This document shows, in pieces, positions 13,801 to 20,460 of a stretch of 64,000 bases of DNA. The stretch's first letter is position 1; every line of letters starts with the position of its first letter. A program made the position numbers and the translations under genes. Source of the DNA: Capnocytophaga canimorsus (GTDB taxonomy: Bacteria > Bacteroidota > Bacteroidia > Flavobacteriales > Flavobacteriaceae). The stretch spans positions 443,001 to 507,000 of the forward strand of contig NZ_CP022382.1 of assembly GCF_002302565.1 (NCBI RefSeq), in the 5' to 3' direction. The notes beneath the pieces were generated by a model. That model did no database searches, had not been told where the DNA came from, and was given only the letters and a program-made list of their open reading frames with translations.

Positions 13801-13866
13801 ATCATCGAGATAAATGATAATTTAGATAAACGTAAATTTAAAGGTAATTTTACTCTGTATAGGTAA
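1894..13866 (+). CDS. Giant SprB-like surface adhesin with type B T9SS sorting domain
   Basis: A 3990-residue exported protein. I start it at the ATG at 1894 (MKKFFIAICVFFVTFAVKAQ, a clean signal peptide) rather than at the in-frame TTG 15 bases earlier. After a long unique N-terminal part come a HYR-like domain (about 965-1050, NTPPTILNCPSDI), a DUF11-like strand region (about 1050-1150), and a jelly-roll-like insert (about 1825-2009, ending NDLALDDIVI). A long run of SprB-type repeats reaches about residue 3880. Each repeat has the pattern C-x-G-x-x-x-G, GG-x-x-PY-x-Y, L-x-x-G-x-Y, V-x-D-x-x-GC. The last 90 residues (FFTPDGDGFNDNW to the end) are the gliding-associated, type B T9SS sorting domain. 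SprB of Flavobacterium is the motile gliding adhesin of this architecture. By family this protein is secreted by T9SS and displayed on the surface. No porP/sprF partner lies next to it. Whether it is SprB itself or a paralog cannot be decided here. Confidence 0.9.
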   Translation: MKKFFIAICVFFVTFAVKAQCDLSDFTLNQVPGTCYGNAELTVSNPSCTSSTEILAELISPGNPSPKIEPLTGGSYTFSSLRAGTYTVTLSNQNTGVRGVSKSIEITTSYQNIVWQLNSIAAPTCSDGVNGRIQLKIISGGIGSFKVEVFDKLGNLVVSQNNIPKPTTGNTANIEFLGSDSNPLKSGDYSLQITDLAGGNLGCGAIIKLPIVIPPSTNSNTLCKLIERGELSYIQLGLDAAGDCKHRLKIQIKHPGTNVQLSTEAQNFYKQAGTAQVWNLTTNEGPIDISSTLEDALYIYRNHYTTPFMFKEGHKVRILIKGAQNTIDETFILKDLDPNKPPFQERRLGWLGSDAQGAVRGWQITYVDKENTCREAYAFRLGQGVSHRIYKDDNDNSKEYKYRYHPWGMYEFDLDYANRATTGKTTPDPDKHWYKVEKLEAGAWTDVSHLVKWSRGKHSMPLTFDDFIADFTDAGAPTATNRTIRYRFTYQDTKIINSGPKGCFPSSPPVMEIDAYYKNNISNYLEGIMTNDWAIRYGYGAYEGTSAMYLATGQYTYVYPIKIKLEMLSRADGKALDAPFPMRLPFMNPEDVQMKVFDPVVEFEGITPEHNFFGYGDFPAGQYRLTITDACGNSHSIIKDFDKYLKYDDKITIDQGCGNGSVTFDVGAKDHRTGEVISQISESIRVGITKKNHLDSWNYFQYATRPVYTTPNGVFSNLPPGDYKILLRGLYHAIHYTNTNNRFASNGFTSAVVPPGVYVWVSMESRMHHQSSYSKIISIQPAVSQLQAEVESTFCDPNTNTGIVNATITSPQDIIRYPLTFELRKKADASLVASHTYDGTNAETSHTFTNVDEGVYVVIIKHECGSNEFETEVKLSNFRQPSIFLNRTNDCPGTPVTLRLSASETLFDIEWYRLEGANRIILGNGNTITQSPTTTTTYYAEYALKPGIGCASTAPATAQRIVRVKDDNTPPTILNCPSDIEVFAEIGKCTAQVYWTEPTASDDCTQPPLMTQTHHSGDVFDIGTHTVNYVFKDVAGNTATCTFNVTVKARSVDLQTHSRYTDGAGNTITQLNIGQQFFYEISYQNVGQENIRNTTLSVTLPDHPLVEVSGTPDMSDAAPGGIAPTYTVVGNVYTFTLPQGSLLTGGNLRAIRIALQLKGNCTDLGKPCANYLKSQYQFQYEGGNQDCATPPQTQSGEKDIQVATESCIRSELFCPGDTMTLTAAEGFTTYRWYKDGVLIPSATTNALVVNTPGIYRVEKQIECQGVTVVSTETINYVATSGVTDPLRPIADGGAICTSNGQWTSHFILCNEPQRQITLNYVNTPNIEWQKLNTGCNNLGFNCPNPDNGCWTTFHNGTSFIADQTGEYRLKISTATGCDAFFYFNVYKNNLEGQVTQSDYTDYQPGHINIEMETVGLEYTYVLKNTAGQVVAGPVTKTNVSESWRHTFGNLQEGDYVVEVSSPQLPNSCIFTQNVRINKVTKLTMKATFIAWTGCNEVKIRFEAQGGKQPYKFAIWSIDGVALYNDFVNIPASAFIATIAEGESYVEALIPNITQPGRYLFVVQDQDQRSALQAQDETILIEPEGLYGFRFDLTHVACGSNPDSGAVQTHFERQQNRTTKLYRIDTNANRVYIDTNSTGIYTGLIAGNYEMEISIVIGTETCIYKKPFTINEAENTLKAFAGVVEDITCDTQTPAGYKVSINNVSGGTGGYQYDFGKGYSTSNVGYVSGSTTVYVKDSAGCTLPLEVVIIPTEIPAVSFTPVSYNCNGYGTFTVTTSATTPLMYQYQVDDLPKQDAPVIGPLAPRATPYNITVHYTPAPGTGTTPNYLFKEDFGSGDDLCDGTILYLGCKTNEALEDGFYTITQQVAPNAQWVNPTPTDASGVANGRYLAVMQQTTNGNSGIIYHKTIGNIVANENLYVSVKLHNLLATSLTAGTHPHIVLDFVAADGSLIARRDLGVLPANGNWQTLSATFNATDLTGVTQASFQIRNISPGATLGNDLALDDIVIWQNTKYCKAQVSKPVIIEAGKEMATQLLSTLGVRCVGDANGSLQGKITAGTLPTSVEYSIDNQNTWTTIAVAPDGTFSVSGLQAVNGALLYVRDPNDTACVSAFNYSISAPQTMSITTQIIKKIDCQAAPHNGATVKATASGGTKPYLNYQYKLSSATSWTSVVPTQNEALLTHLTAGDYHILVTDQNGCTQSATFTIEDKRQVVFDAIETYCYQGGNSAKIAIQVQDGNSTQYQYSSDGGTSWTDFTQATYEFTHLSAGTYDIWVRDQLGCSSNTTVVIAPQLQMEVRQTQDLDCRGNDAIFELSALGGKGTKTFSVSTDNGNTFTIIPALTATTARYTTNTSGNFIFKVQDEIRPDGFTRCQALSKTYKVSNEPPRWKPEFTIGKKDVACAGEATGQILASINDIDPNSGQAPYTINVYEDDGTGNPIRATQYGLFNLQAKKYVVIIEDAKGCESVPTPIEIGQTPALNLNITPTQITCVSGAGISLGKVDITLGTGGTAPFEVKIFKLGTAGMVHNATANNNETITKEGLNFGDYHVVITDATHCQKVEDFSISAYTDIIITATPTTQPIGCTAGSGAIQVSAYNTAGNAIGTGNFYFAVYTPGLTYTPRDPQWHLGNTATINLPGGGTAQGATYEFTNLTPGVTYVFAVYDQDTRCMYFQPSTLAVPTQSTLKINDFKTENVKCQGESNGKATFSLSGQKTSTTSINYQVFTYPDNTPVGAVQNRTAPYSNITVGGLSAGEYYIVFTEMHNANEDCVNATAPFKINQPLTQLNVTAENPIAVNCKTNSGRIVTTVSGGVAPYQYIYNTTGTAPTHTDWAATTDSSVKQVSTSGTWYVFVKDQAGCVKQVTLEVAQDPEPQIASVSVDDLCSASGKYTLRVKLAQKGTGTHYYRLNGTVPTAVDWINTDTFLITEVLPSTTPYSIQVIDGNNCSADTHLTVNAPIAFQVKIDKTLDCTATPDATIKIENISGGNGTYFYSIDQVVLVDDPDNPTAPAESYVTHTPRTSVTVTPITVVINKAGDYVVHVFDSQTATCPVKKRITIEAKKQPKMTITAVTDEKCHTGTLPGTGSISVAVANNGEGPFKIEITQVKDLATGITTPLSVVPILGYNATFNGLKGSQNGMLYTIKATAQANECTHEIEQIIVAPPALSIATDALTKSEYSCEATPKLPTLSLDLSKISGGTPPYTRFVFVDQTTGAVLQDSNATTYTLAHLNGGSFYLTLYDANGCDVSTPPVTIAPTLLIDKINVGVNTAITCVQNEIISVSITTTPAYASITPQPNIVYTISDALSGSTIHTQSVATTTYTFPALPVGQYVIKAQNQITQCEVATTHTVLKPDTFIVSPSDAQAVTCHEGDNGSIKITFVDTFLGDGDQALLGFSYQIVNAITDAPVHSQTLPAGTTHVIYNNLQAGTYKVRATSTHNQCKTPWAQFSIRQSQTPIAITAQETFGVTCNNDRGEILVSVTGGQAPYTVTLSAPGVTPQIQNNVDHKTLFTGLSAGAGTLTYTIAVRDSQGCETFSGNNQITLVKPQTVSATIEVSPITCIGANNGSIQVKNTQGGSGEGTYHYILKNVTTSVSTPPQIQPLFEKLTPGEYTLTITDAWNCDVNISGITLQEPQPITMEITHSDLIVCYGANDTGFVQVAISGGTPNYHLILKNADTGAQLRSITGVVSTTTIDNLVPNINYEILVTDKNGCVMTQTHTFNLTQMPNITANASQSENCFNDNYKTDIQVRFPKAIDFTKVKYNLNSNDPTTAVPFSRTNENVAFIDLFDATIPSQYITIFYQDTVKGQTKTCSYTTQFKVVNRQSLSLTQVNNEALNTIEVKATGGVTPYQYYFNGNNQGDSPIYQVRIDDPEQIDPNTGKKLKQVNVIVQDAVGCTKTMTITLEYIDIQIPNFFTPDGDGFNDNWAPKNTQNYPYIQTHIFDRYGRKITTINQKQKWDGTYNKKQLPSGDYWYIIEINDNLDKRKFKGNFTLYR

Positions 13867-13883
13867 ACTTTAAATTAGTAGCA

Positions 13884-13917
13884 AAAAAGGCTATCCAATT
13901 TTTTGGATAGCCTTTTT
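13884..13917 (+). terminator. Strong intrinsic terminator of the giant adhesin gene
   Basis: A perfect 13-base inverted repeat (AAAAAGGCTATCC, 13884-13896, and its complement at 13905-13917) with an 8-base loop ends in a T-run, 17 bases after the stop codon. The rest of the 13867-14224 gap is AT-rich and holds only the catalase terminator. Confidence 0.9.
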
Positions 13918-14182
13918 ACTTATCGTTGTTCTAATTTTATCTGATAAAACCTTAAAAATAAGCAATATACTAACTTTATATAATTTATCAAGCTCTAAAA
14001 TCTTCCTTTAAACAGAAGAAACCTGTGAAAACAGGATATATAGCGAAGAATGAAAGATGTTTTTTAAATTTTATACTTACCTACCACTTCCTCACTTTCG
14101 CTCAAACATTCGAATAGGAGCCAGTAAAACAAAGTATTTTGGATTAGCTATAAAATATTTATTAAAAGCAAAACGCACAAAA

Positions 14183-14208
14183 AAAGCCGTCTAAATATAG
14201 ACGGCTTT
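14183..14208 (-). terminator. katA: Intrinsic terminator of the catalase gene
   Basis: An 11-base perfect hairpin (AAAGCCGTCTA, a 4-base loop, then its complement), read on the minus strand, is followed by a T-run. It lies 16 bases past the catalase stop codon. Confidence 0.85.
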
Positions 14209-14224
14209 CTTTAATTTGTAGTTA

Positions 14225-15751
14225 TTATTTATGTCCGAAAGGGCATTCCATTTTTTTATGAGCCACGGGACCTAAGTTTAGTGCTGGATGTTCGTATTTC
14301 AATACTTCTTCCATTGTAAGACCAAGTGCATCAGCTACTCCTTTTGCGTAAGCTGGGTCAGCGTGATAGCAATTGCGGATGTGTCTTATTTGAATGAATT
14401 TTTGAGCAGGACCGATGGCTCTTGCCGTATTTTCAAACAAGGCTTTTTTCTGCTCATCATTCATCAATTGGAATAATTTGCGTGGTTGTGTGAAGTAATC
14501 ATCGTCATCTTCACGAAAATCGTAATTGTACGCATCTCCATCAATTCTCAATGCAGGTTCTTGGAACTCTTTTTGCTCTTGCCACACACCAAAGCTATTC
14601 GGCTCGTAATGTTTGGTAGAACCATAGTTTCCGTCTACTCGCATTGCCCCATCTCTGTGATATCCGTGTACAGGACATTTAGGAGCGTTTACTGGAATTT
14701 GGTTATGATTTACTCCCAAACGATAGCGATGTGAGTCTCCGTAAGAGAACAAGCGACCTTGTAACATTCTATCAGGAGAGAAACCAATTCCAGGAACCAC
14801 ATTGGCAGGGCTGAAAGCAGATTGCTCTACTTCGGCAAAGTAATTTTCAGGGTTTCTGTTAAGTTCAAACTCTCCAACAGGGATTAAAGGGAAATCTTTT
14901 TTGTACCAAACTTTGGTCAAATCGAATGGGTTGTAATCCAAATTACGAGCTTGTTCTTCGGTCATAATTTGTACGAACATTTTCCATTTCGGGAAGTTTC
15001 CATTTTCGATGGCTTCGTACAAATCTTTTTGATGCGACTCTCTGTCCATTCCCACTAATTTAGCAGCTTCTTCATCGGTTAGATTTTCGATGCCTTGTTG
15101 TGAAATCAAGTGGAATTTCACCCAATGACGTACACCTTCTTTATTGATGAAAGAAAACGTGTGGCTACCAAATCCGTGCATTGTTCTGTACGATTTTGGA
15201 ATACCACGGTCACTCATCACGATAGTTACTTGGTGAAGAGCCTCAGGAAGAAGCGTCCAGAAATCCCAGTTATTGTCAGCAGAACGCATATTGGTACGTG
15301 GGTCACGTTTTACGGCGTGATTCAGGTCAGGGAATTTCAAAGGGTCACGGAAGAAGAATACAGGTGTGTTATTCCCTACCAAATCCCAGTTTCCTTGGTC
15401 AGTATAGAATTTCATTGCAAAACCACGGATATCACGTTCAGCATCAGCTGCTCCACGCTCTCCAGCAACGGTAGAAAAACGTACGAACATTGGTGTTTCT
15501 TTCCCGATTTCAGCAAAAATAGATGCTTTTGTGTACTTGGTAATGTCGTGAGTTACCCTAAAAGTTCCGTAAGCTCCTGAACCTTTGGCGTGCATTACAC
15601 GCTCAGGAATTACTTGGCGGTCAAAATGAGCCAATTTTTCTAAAAACCAAATGTCTTGCAAAAGAGCTGGTCCTCTTTTACCCGCAGTCATTGTGTCTTG
15701 ATTGTTCGCTACGGGAGCTCCTGTTGATGTTGTTAATTTGTTATTATTCAT
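14225..15751 (-). CDS. katA: Catalase (haem, small-subunit monofunctional)
   Basis: Converts hydrogen peroxide to water and oxygen in the cytoplasm. The 508-residue length fits small-subunit (clade 3) catalases. The distal histidine is in [12 protein letters not shown] (His54), the catalytic asparagine is in VGNNTPVFF (Asn127), and the proximal tyrosine region is [14 protein letters not shown]. The frame is open further upstream to 15793, but I start at the ATG at 15751 (MNNNKL). A TAnnTTTG promoter element lies at 15780-15787, so the longer form would begin upstream of its own promoter. The gene is monocistronic, with its own promoter and terminator. Among Capnocytophaga, catalase is typical of the canine species. 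Confidence 0.96.
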   Translation of the reverse strand: MNNNKLTTSTGAPVANNQDTMTAGKRGPALLQDIWFLEKLAHFDRQVIPERVMHAKGSGAYGTFRVTHDITKYTKASIFAEIGKETPMFVRFSTVAGERGAADAERDIRGFAMKFYTDQGNWDLVGNNTPVFFFRDPLKFPDLNHAVKRDPRTNMRSADNNWDFWTLLPEALHQVTIVMSDRGIPKSYRTMHGFGSHTFSFINKEGVRHWVKFHLISQQGIENLTDEEAAKLVGMDRESHQKDLYEAIENGNFPKWKMFVQIMTEEQARNLDYNPFDLTKVWYKKDFPLIPVGEFELNRNPENYFAEVEQSAFSPANVVPGIGFSPDRMLQGRLFSYGDSHRYRLGVNHNQIPVNAPKCPVHGYHRDGAMRVDGNYGSTKHYEPNSFGVWQEQKEFQEPALRIDGDAYNYDFREDDDDYFTQPRKLFQLMNDEQKKALFENTARAIGPAQKFIQIRHIRNCYHADPAYAKGVADALGLTMEEVLKYEHPALNLGPVAHKKMECPFGHK

Positions 15752-15779
15752 TACTATGATTTTTTTTAAAATGCTAATG

Positions 15780-15787
15780 CAAAGGTA
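15780..15787 (-). promoter_or_regulatory. katA: Catalase promoter, -7 element TACCTTTG
   Basis: On the minus strand TACCTTTG matches TAnnTTTG exactly and lies 28 bases before the catalase ATG, predicting a leader of about 20 nt. No clear TTTG -33 box is seen at the usual distance. This site decides the start codon choice. The remainder of the intergenic stretch up to 16100 is AT-rich, with no further gene. Confidence 0.55.
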
Positions 15788-16100
15788 ATTCAAAAAGACT
15801 TCTGTAAATAAGGCTTTATGATGATATTTTTTATAAAAGTATAAATTTTATTTATATTACTACATCCACAAAATGAAAATAATGCATTTCAATAACTTAT
15901 AAATAGATTTTTTCTATAAATATATCCTATAATTAACTTGAAATTAACTCATTGTGAGGTATAAAAAATGAACAAAGATTTTCTGAAATTTAGAAATAAA
16001 TCCATATTTCACCGTTAAATATTTTATTTTGAACGGATAAGGAAAAATCCTAAATTATTCCTAAATTCGCCATTTATATTGCACAGATAATATCCATCGT

Positions 16101-16772
16101 ATGAAAATACTTATTATAGAAGACGAACCCGCGTTGCTTGAAACGGTACTCCGCTTTTTGGAAAGTGAAAAATACATTGTTGAAACCGCAACCGACTTTA
16201 AATCAGGAATGCATAAAATTGGCGATTATGATTATGATTGCATTTTATTAGATATTATGTTGCCTAATGGGAGTGGTATTGATATTCTCAAAGAAATTCG
16301 GCGTATGAATAAAAAAGATGCGGTAATTATTCTTTCTGCTAAAGATGCTGTGGAAGACAAAGTTTTAGGGTTGGATTTAGGAGCAGATGATTATTTGGCT
16401 AAACCTTTCAATCTATTAGAGTTACATTCTCGTATTAAGTCGGTCATCCGAAGTAGGCATCAAGGTGGAAAAAATAGCATTGATTTCAAAAATGTTTCTC
16501 TATTTCCTGAAGAACGTAGCGTTTTTGTGGACGGAAAAGCCCTGTTACTAAACCGAAAAGAATACGATTTACTATATTATTTTATGATTCGTCCAGAAAA
16601 AACACTTCAAAAAACTACACTTGCCGAAGCCGTTTGGGGAGATAACATTGACCAAGCAGATAGTTTGGATTTTATTTACTCTCAAATAAAAAATTTGCGT
16701 AAAAAGCTCAAAGAAAGCAAAGCAGAAGTTGATTTTCAAGCAGTTTATGGCATCGGATATAAATTGGTATAG
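16101..16772 (+). CDS. OmpR-family response regulator
   Basis: A 223-residue two-domain regulator. The receiver domain (1-118) has the acidic pocket EDEP (8-11), phospho-acceptor Asp51 in LLDIMLPNGSG, Ser79 and Lys101 (LAKPF). The C-terminal winged helix (about 127-223) contains NRKEYDLLYYF and a recognition region ending GIGYKLV. It is phosphorylated by the histidine kinase whose gene starts 2 bases downstream, and then binds DNA. Target genes are not evident here. Systems of this type in Bacteroidota often respond to envelope stress or metals, but nothing in this sequence fixes the signal. Confidence 0.95.
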   Translation: MKILIIEDEPALLETVLRFLESEKYIVETATDFKSGMHKIGDYDYDCILLDIMLPNGSGIDILKEIRRMNKKDAVIILSAKDAVEDKVLGLDLGADDYLAKPFNLLELHSRIKSVIRSRHQGGKNSIDFKNVSLFPEERSVFVDGKALLLNRKEYDLLYYFMIRPEKTLQKTTLAEAVWGDNIDQADSLDFIYSQIKNLRKKLKESKAEVDFQAVYGIGYKLV

Positions 16773-16774
16773 GA

Positions 16775-18058
16775 ATGAGTGTTTCTCTAAAAAATTATAC
16801 ATTAAAGCATTTTGCTATAGTGCTTTTGCTTGTCATTGCGGTTTGGGCAGGGGCTTTTTATACTTTTATTCGCGAAGAACTTTATGATAATATCGATGAC
16901 GGATTAAAAAATCAAAAAATACAAATCATTCGCAAAGCCTTTATTGATGAAAAAATTGTACGTACCGAACAGTTCGATTTCAACCAATTCCGAATCTCAG
17001 AAGTTCCTGAAAGCCAATATATAGAAGGAAACACTTTCCGTACCGAACAATTTTTTATGGAGTACGAAGAAGGATTTGAACCTTATCGGGTACTTGAAAC
17101 CTATTTTACTGACCGTGAAGGACGATATCGAAAATTAGAAATCCGTACCTCAATGGTGGAAGAAGATGAATTTTTAGAAAATTTGATTTTTGCTCTGATT
17201 TGTTTGTATCTGCTTTTGGTAGTAAGTATCGTGATAGTCAATACATTGGTTTTAGGAAAAGTTTGGAAACCTTTCTATCGAACTTTAGAAAGATTAGGAA
17301 ATTATCAGTTTGGCAAAAATGAGGAAAAAACACAAAAAATCACCCACATTGATGAATTTGATATGCTCAATTCCGAAATTGATAAAATGATACATCGTAA
17401 CGAATACAGTTTCAATCAGCAAAAACAATTCATAGAAAATGCTTCGCACGAGTTACAAACTCCTCTTGCCATAGCCATCAATAAATTAGAATTGCTTATC
17501 GGTGATGAAAGTCTAACAGAAGATAAGCGCTTAGAACTTAGTGATGTGAGCGATAGTTTACACCGATTGGTAAAGCTAAATCGTTCTCTACTAATGCTAT
17601 CACGGATTGATAATAATCAATTTGCTCAAAAACAACTCATTTCCTTTAATGAAGTATCAAAAAAAGTAGCTTCGGAGTTTACGGATTTATTTGAATACAA
17701 AGCTATTGATTTTTCTCTGGTCGAAAAACAGATTTTCGAAACCGAAATGAATCCAGATTTAGCTTATATTTTGATTTCCAATCTATTACGCAACGCTTTA
17801 AAACACAATAAAAAAGAAGGCAAAATTGAGGTAACCATAATTGCAAATGTGTTCTCTGTAAAAAATACTTCAACTGCCGATATGGCTCTTGATACCAATC
17901 AAATTTTTAACCGCTTTTACAAAACCAATCAAGACCACACCTCCACAGGTTTAGGACTTGCTATTGTGAAGACCATTGTGGACAATCATACGCATTTGCA
18001 TATCACATACCATTACGAAAACGGACTACACGAGTTTCGCTTAACAAGACAAATTTAA
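16775..18058 (+). CDS. Sensor histidine kinase
   Basis: A 427-residue inner-membrane kinase. The first membrane helix is at about 11-31, followed by a periplasmic sensor domain of about 105 residues, a second helix at about 137-160 and a short linker. The dimerization/phosphoacceptor helix carries His225 in ENASHELQTPLAI. The ATPase domain has an N-box (LISNLLRNALKHN) and a G-box (TGLGLAIV). It follows the response regulator by 2 bases and so forms an operon with it. The periplasmic domain is acidic and has no recognised sensor family, so the stimulus is unknown. Confidence 0.95.
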   Translation: MSVSLKNYTLKHFAIVLLLVIAVWAGAFYTFIREELYDNIDDGLKNQKIQIIRKAFIDEKIVRTEQFDFNQFRISEVPESQYIEGNTFRTEQFFMEYEEGFEPYRVLETYFTDREGRYRKLEIRTSMVEEDEFLENLIFALICLYLLLVVSIVIVNTLVLGKVWKPFYRTLERLGNYQFGKNEEKTQKITHIDEFDMLNSEIDKMIHRNEYSFNQQKQFIENASHELQTPLAIAINKLELLIGDESLTEDKRLELSDVSDSLHRLVKLNRSLLMLSRIDNNQFAQKQLISFNEVSKKVASEFTDLFEYKAIDFSLVEKQIFETEMNPDLAYILISNLLRNALKHNKKEGKIEVTIIANVFSVKNTSTADMALDTNQIFNRFYKTNQDHTSTGLGLAIVKTIVDNHTHLHITYHYENGLHEFRLTRQI

Positions 18059-18104
18059 CACCGAAAATTTGTATCTTTGCGAAAAATAATTGTAAACATT
18101 CACT

Positions 18105-18395
18105 ATGGAAGAAAAACAAAATCTGGAAGCCTTTTACAAAAAACTTAAAAAACAATTGGAAGACAATACCGATTTCCCTTCGCAATATTTGTATAAATTC
18201 ATTATTCCGTCACAAGAAGATAAAAAAGAGGCTTTGTATCGGGTGTTTGAACAAACTCAAGCTGAAATTACCACCAAGGAGTCTTCCTCTGGGAAATATA
18301 TTAGCTTTTCGGTACGCCTTTGGGTAAAAAATGCCGAAGAGGTCATTCATTTTTATCAAGAAGCAGGAAAAGTAGAAGGTATAGTTTCTTTATAA
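18105..18395 (+). CDS. DUF493 (YbeD-like) family protein
   Basis: A 96-residue protein of the DUF493/YbeD ACT-like family. It has an opening helix, then strands FPSQYLYKFIIPS and SSGKYISFSVRLWV flanking a helix, and it ends VEGIVSL. YbeD-like proteins adopt an allosteric ACT-like fold, and their role is mostly unknown. It precedes DUF4290 and murA in the same direction. As I recall, that neighbourhood is common in Flavobacteriia, so co-transcription is likely. Confidence 0.85.
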   Translation: MEEKQNLEAFYKKLKKQLEDNTDFPSQYLYKFIIPSQEDKKEALYRVFEQTQAEITTKESSSGKYISFSVRLWVKNAEEVIHFYQEAGKVEGIVSL

Positions 18396-18431
18396 ACCAT
18401 AGTTTTTAGCATCATATCGTATTATAATACA

Positions 18432-19067
18432 ATGGAATACAATACAGAAAGAAGTCCGCTAATCATTCCCGAATACGGGCGTCATATTCAAAAAATGATT
18501 GAAAAAGCGGTACAAATTGAAAATCGTGAAGAACGCAACAATACAGCACGAGGCATTATTGGGGTAATGGGTAATTTGAATCCGCATTTGCGAGATGTTC
18601 CTGATTTTCAACATAAATTATGGGATCAGTTGTTCATAATGTCTAACTTTGAATTAGATGTGGATTCCCCTTTTGAAAAACCTACCCCAGAGGTGCTTTC
18701 AAAACGCCCCGATCGCTTGAGCTATCCGCAGAATTTCCCCAAATATCGTTTCTATGGCAATAACATAAAAAAGATGATTGATGTCTGTGTGAGTTGGGAA
18801 GAGGGCGAAATGCGAACAGCTCTGGCTTATGCTATCGCTAATCATATGAAAAAAAGCTATTTGAATTGGAATAAAGATACAGTGGAAGATGAAATCATTT
18901 TTCAACATCTGCACGAACTTAGTAACGGAAAAATAAATCTCTCCATCACTGAAGAAGATTTATCTACTCCTAAGGAATTTACCCAACGTAAGACCTATTT
19001 TCAGAAAAAGAAAAATTTTTCGCCGAAAAATAACAATTGGAAGAAAAAACAAAATCATTCATCATAA
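18432..19067 (+). CDS. DUF4290 family protein
   Basis: A 211-residue cytoplasmic protein restricted to Bacteroidota. The family signature is at the N-terminus (MEYNTERSPLIIPEYGRHIQ) and in the helix NREERNNTARGIIGVMGNLN, followed by DVPDFQHKLWDQLFIMS. The C-terminal 40 residues are strongly basic and rich in Lys, Asn and Gln, suggesting contact with nucleic acid or membrane. It lies 36 bases after DUF493 and 12 bases before murA, so it probably belongs to a cell-envelope operon. Molecular function is unknown. Confidence 0.88.
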   Translation: MEYNTERSPLIIPEYGRHIQKMIEKAVQIENREERNNTARGIIGVMGNLNPHLRDVPDFQHKLWDQLFIMSNFELDVDSPFEKPTPEVLSKRPDRLSYPQNFPKYRFYGNNIKKMIDVCVSWEEGEMRTALAYAIANHMKKSYLNWNKDTVEDEIIFQHLHELSNGKINLSITEEDLSTPKEFTQRKTYFQKKKNFSPKNNNWKKKQNHSS

Positions 19068-19079
19068 AATCTCTTAACT

Positions 19080-20390
19080 ATGGGCGTTTTTAAAATTGAA
19101 GGGGGGCACACGCTTAAAGGCGAAATTACTCCACAAGGCGCTAAAAATGAGGCTCTACAAATTCTTTGTGCCGTTTTACTAACCGACCAAAAAGTAACCA
19201 TACATAACATTCCTGACATTTTGGATGTGAATAAACTGATTGTGTTACTGGGTAATTTGGGGGTAAAAATACAAAAACTGGGCAAAGGTTCGTATAGTTT
19301 TCAAGCAGATGAAGTCAATTTGGATTACTTAAGAACCGATTCTTTTCGAGTTGAAGGACAAAGCCTAAGAGGTTCAATTATGATTATAGGACCGCTTTTA
19401 ACACGCTTCGGGATAGGATATATGCCTAAACCTGGCGGAGATAAAATCGGACGTCGCCGATTGGATACTCATTTTGAAGGTTTTATCAAATTAGGTGCAG
19501 ATTTCCGCTACGATAAGGAGCAACACGCTTATAGTGTAAAGGCTGAAAAACTCAAAGGTACATATATGTTGCTTGATGAAGCTTCCGTTACTGGTACTTC
19601 TAATATCATTATGGCTGCCGTTCTTGCCCAAGGGGTAACAACCATTTACAATGCCGCGTGTGAGCCTTATATTCAGCAACTTTGTAAAATGCTTATCAGT
19701 ATGGGAGCTAAAATTGAGGGAATTGGTTCTAATTTGCTTACCATTGAAGGTGTGGTGCAATTGCAGGGTTGTACGCATACCATACTTCCAGATATGGTGG
19801 AAATCGGCAGTTGGATTGGATTGGCTGCAATGACACAAAGCGAATTAACCATTAAAGACGTAGCTTGGGAATATTTGGGGCAAATCCCCAATGTGTTCCG
19901 AAAATTAGGAATCACTCTTGAAAAAAAAGGCGATGATATATATATTCCAGCTCATACACAAGGTTATAAAATACAAAAAGACATTGATGGTTCTATTTTA
20001 ACCATTGCCGATGCACCTTGGCCTGGTTTTACCCCCGATTTGCTTAGTATCGTACTGGTAGTTGCCACACAAGCACAAGGTGAAGTACTCATCCATCAAA
20101 AAATGTTTGAGAGTCGCCTCTTTTTCGTAGATAAACTCATTGATATGGGAGCAAAAATTATTTTGTGCGACCCGCATCGGGCTACGGTAATCGGACACGC
20201 CTTTAAATCGCCGCTCAAGGCTACAGTGATGACCTCACCCGATATTCGTGCAGGGATTGCCCTACTCATTGCTGCATTATCGGCAAAGGGAACTTCTACC
20301 ATTTATAATATAGAACAAATAGACAGAGGCTATGAGCAAATAGATGAACGTTTAAGAGCCATTGGTGCGAACATCATTCGTGTTCAATAA
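19080..20390 (+). CDS. murA: UDP-N-acetylglucosamine 1-carboxyvinyltransferase (MurA), Asp-type
   Basis: Catalyses the first committed step of peptidoglycan synthesis, transfer of enolpyruvate from PEP to UDP-GlcNAc. The 436-residue length and the inside-out alpha/beta fold match the family. The N-terminal KNEAL (Lys22-Asn23) and the C-terminal DIRAGIALLIAAL segment are conserved. The active-site loop reads MPKPGGDKIGRRRLDTHF, so Asp121 stands where most bacteria have the fosfomycin-targeted Cys (Cys115 in E. coli numbering). The same substitution is known from chlamydial and mycobacterial MurA. It is the last gene of the DUF493-DUF4290-murA group. Confidence 0.97.
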   Translation: MGVFKIEGGHTLKGEITPQGAKNEALQILCAVLLTDQKVTIHNIPDILDVNKLIVLLGNLGVKIQKLGKGSYSFQADEVNLDYLRTDSFRVEGQSLRGSIMIIGPLLTRFGIGYMPKPGGDKIGRRRLDTHFEGFIKLGADFRYDKEQHAYSVKAEKLKGTYMLLDEASVTGTSNIIMAAVLAQGVTTIYNAACEPYIQQLCKMLISMGAKIEGIGSNLLTIEGVVQLQGCTHTILPDMVEIGSWIGLAAMTQSELTIKDVAWEYLGQIPNVFRKLGITLEKKGDDIYIPAHTQGYKIQKDIDGSILTIADAPWPGFTPDLLSIVLVVATQAQGEVLIHQKMFESRLFFVDKLIDMGAKIILCDPHRATVIGHAFKSPLKATVMTSPDIRAGIALLIAALSAKGTSTIYNIEQIDRGYEQIDERLRAIGANIIRVQ

Positions 20391-20460
20391 TATATCTTTC
20401 TAAAAATAAAATTGTTATATATCACTATTAAACCATAATTCATTGTAAAAAAAAACGTTT

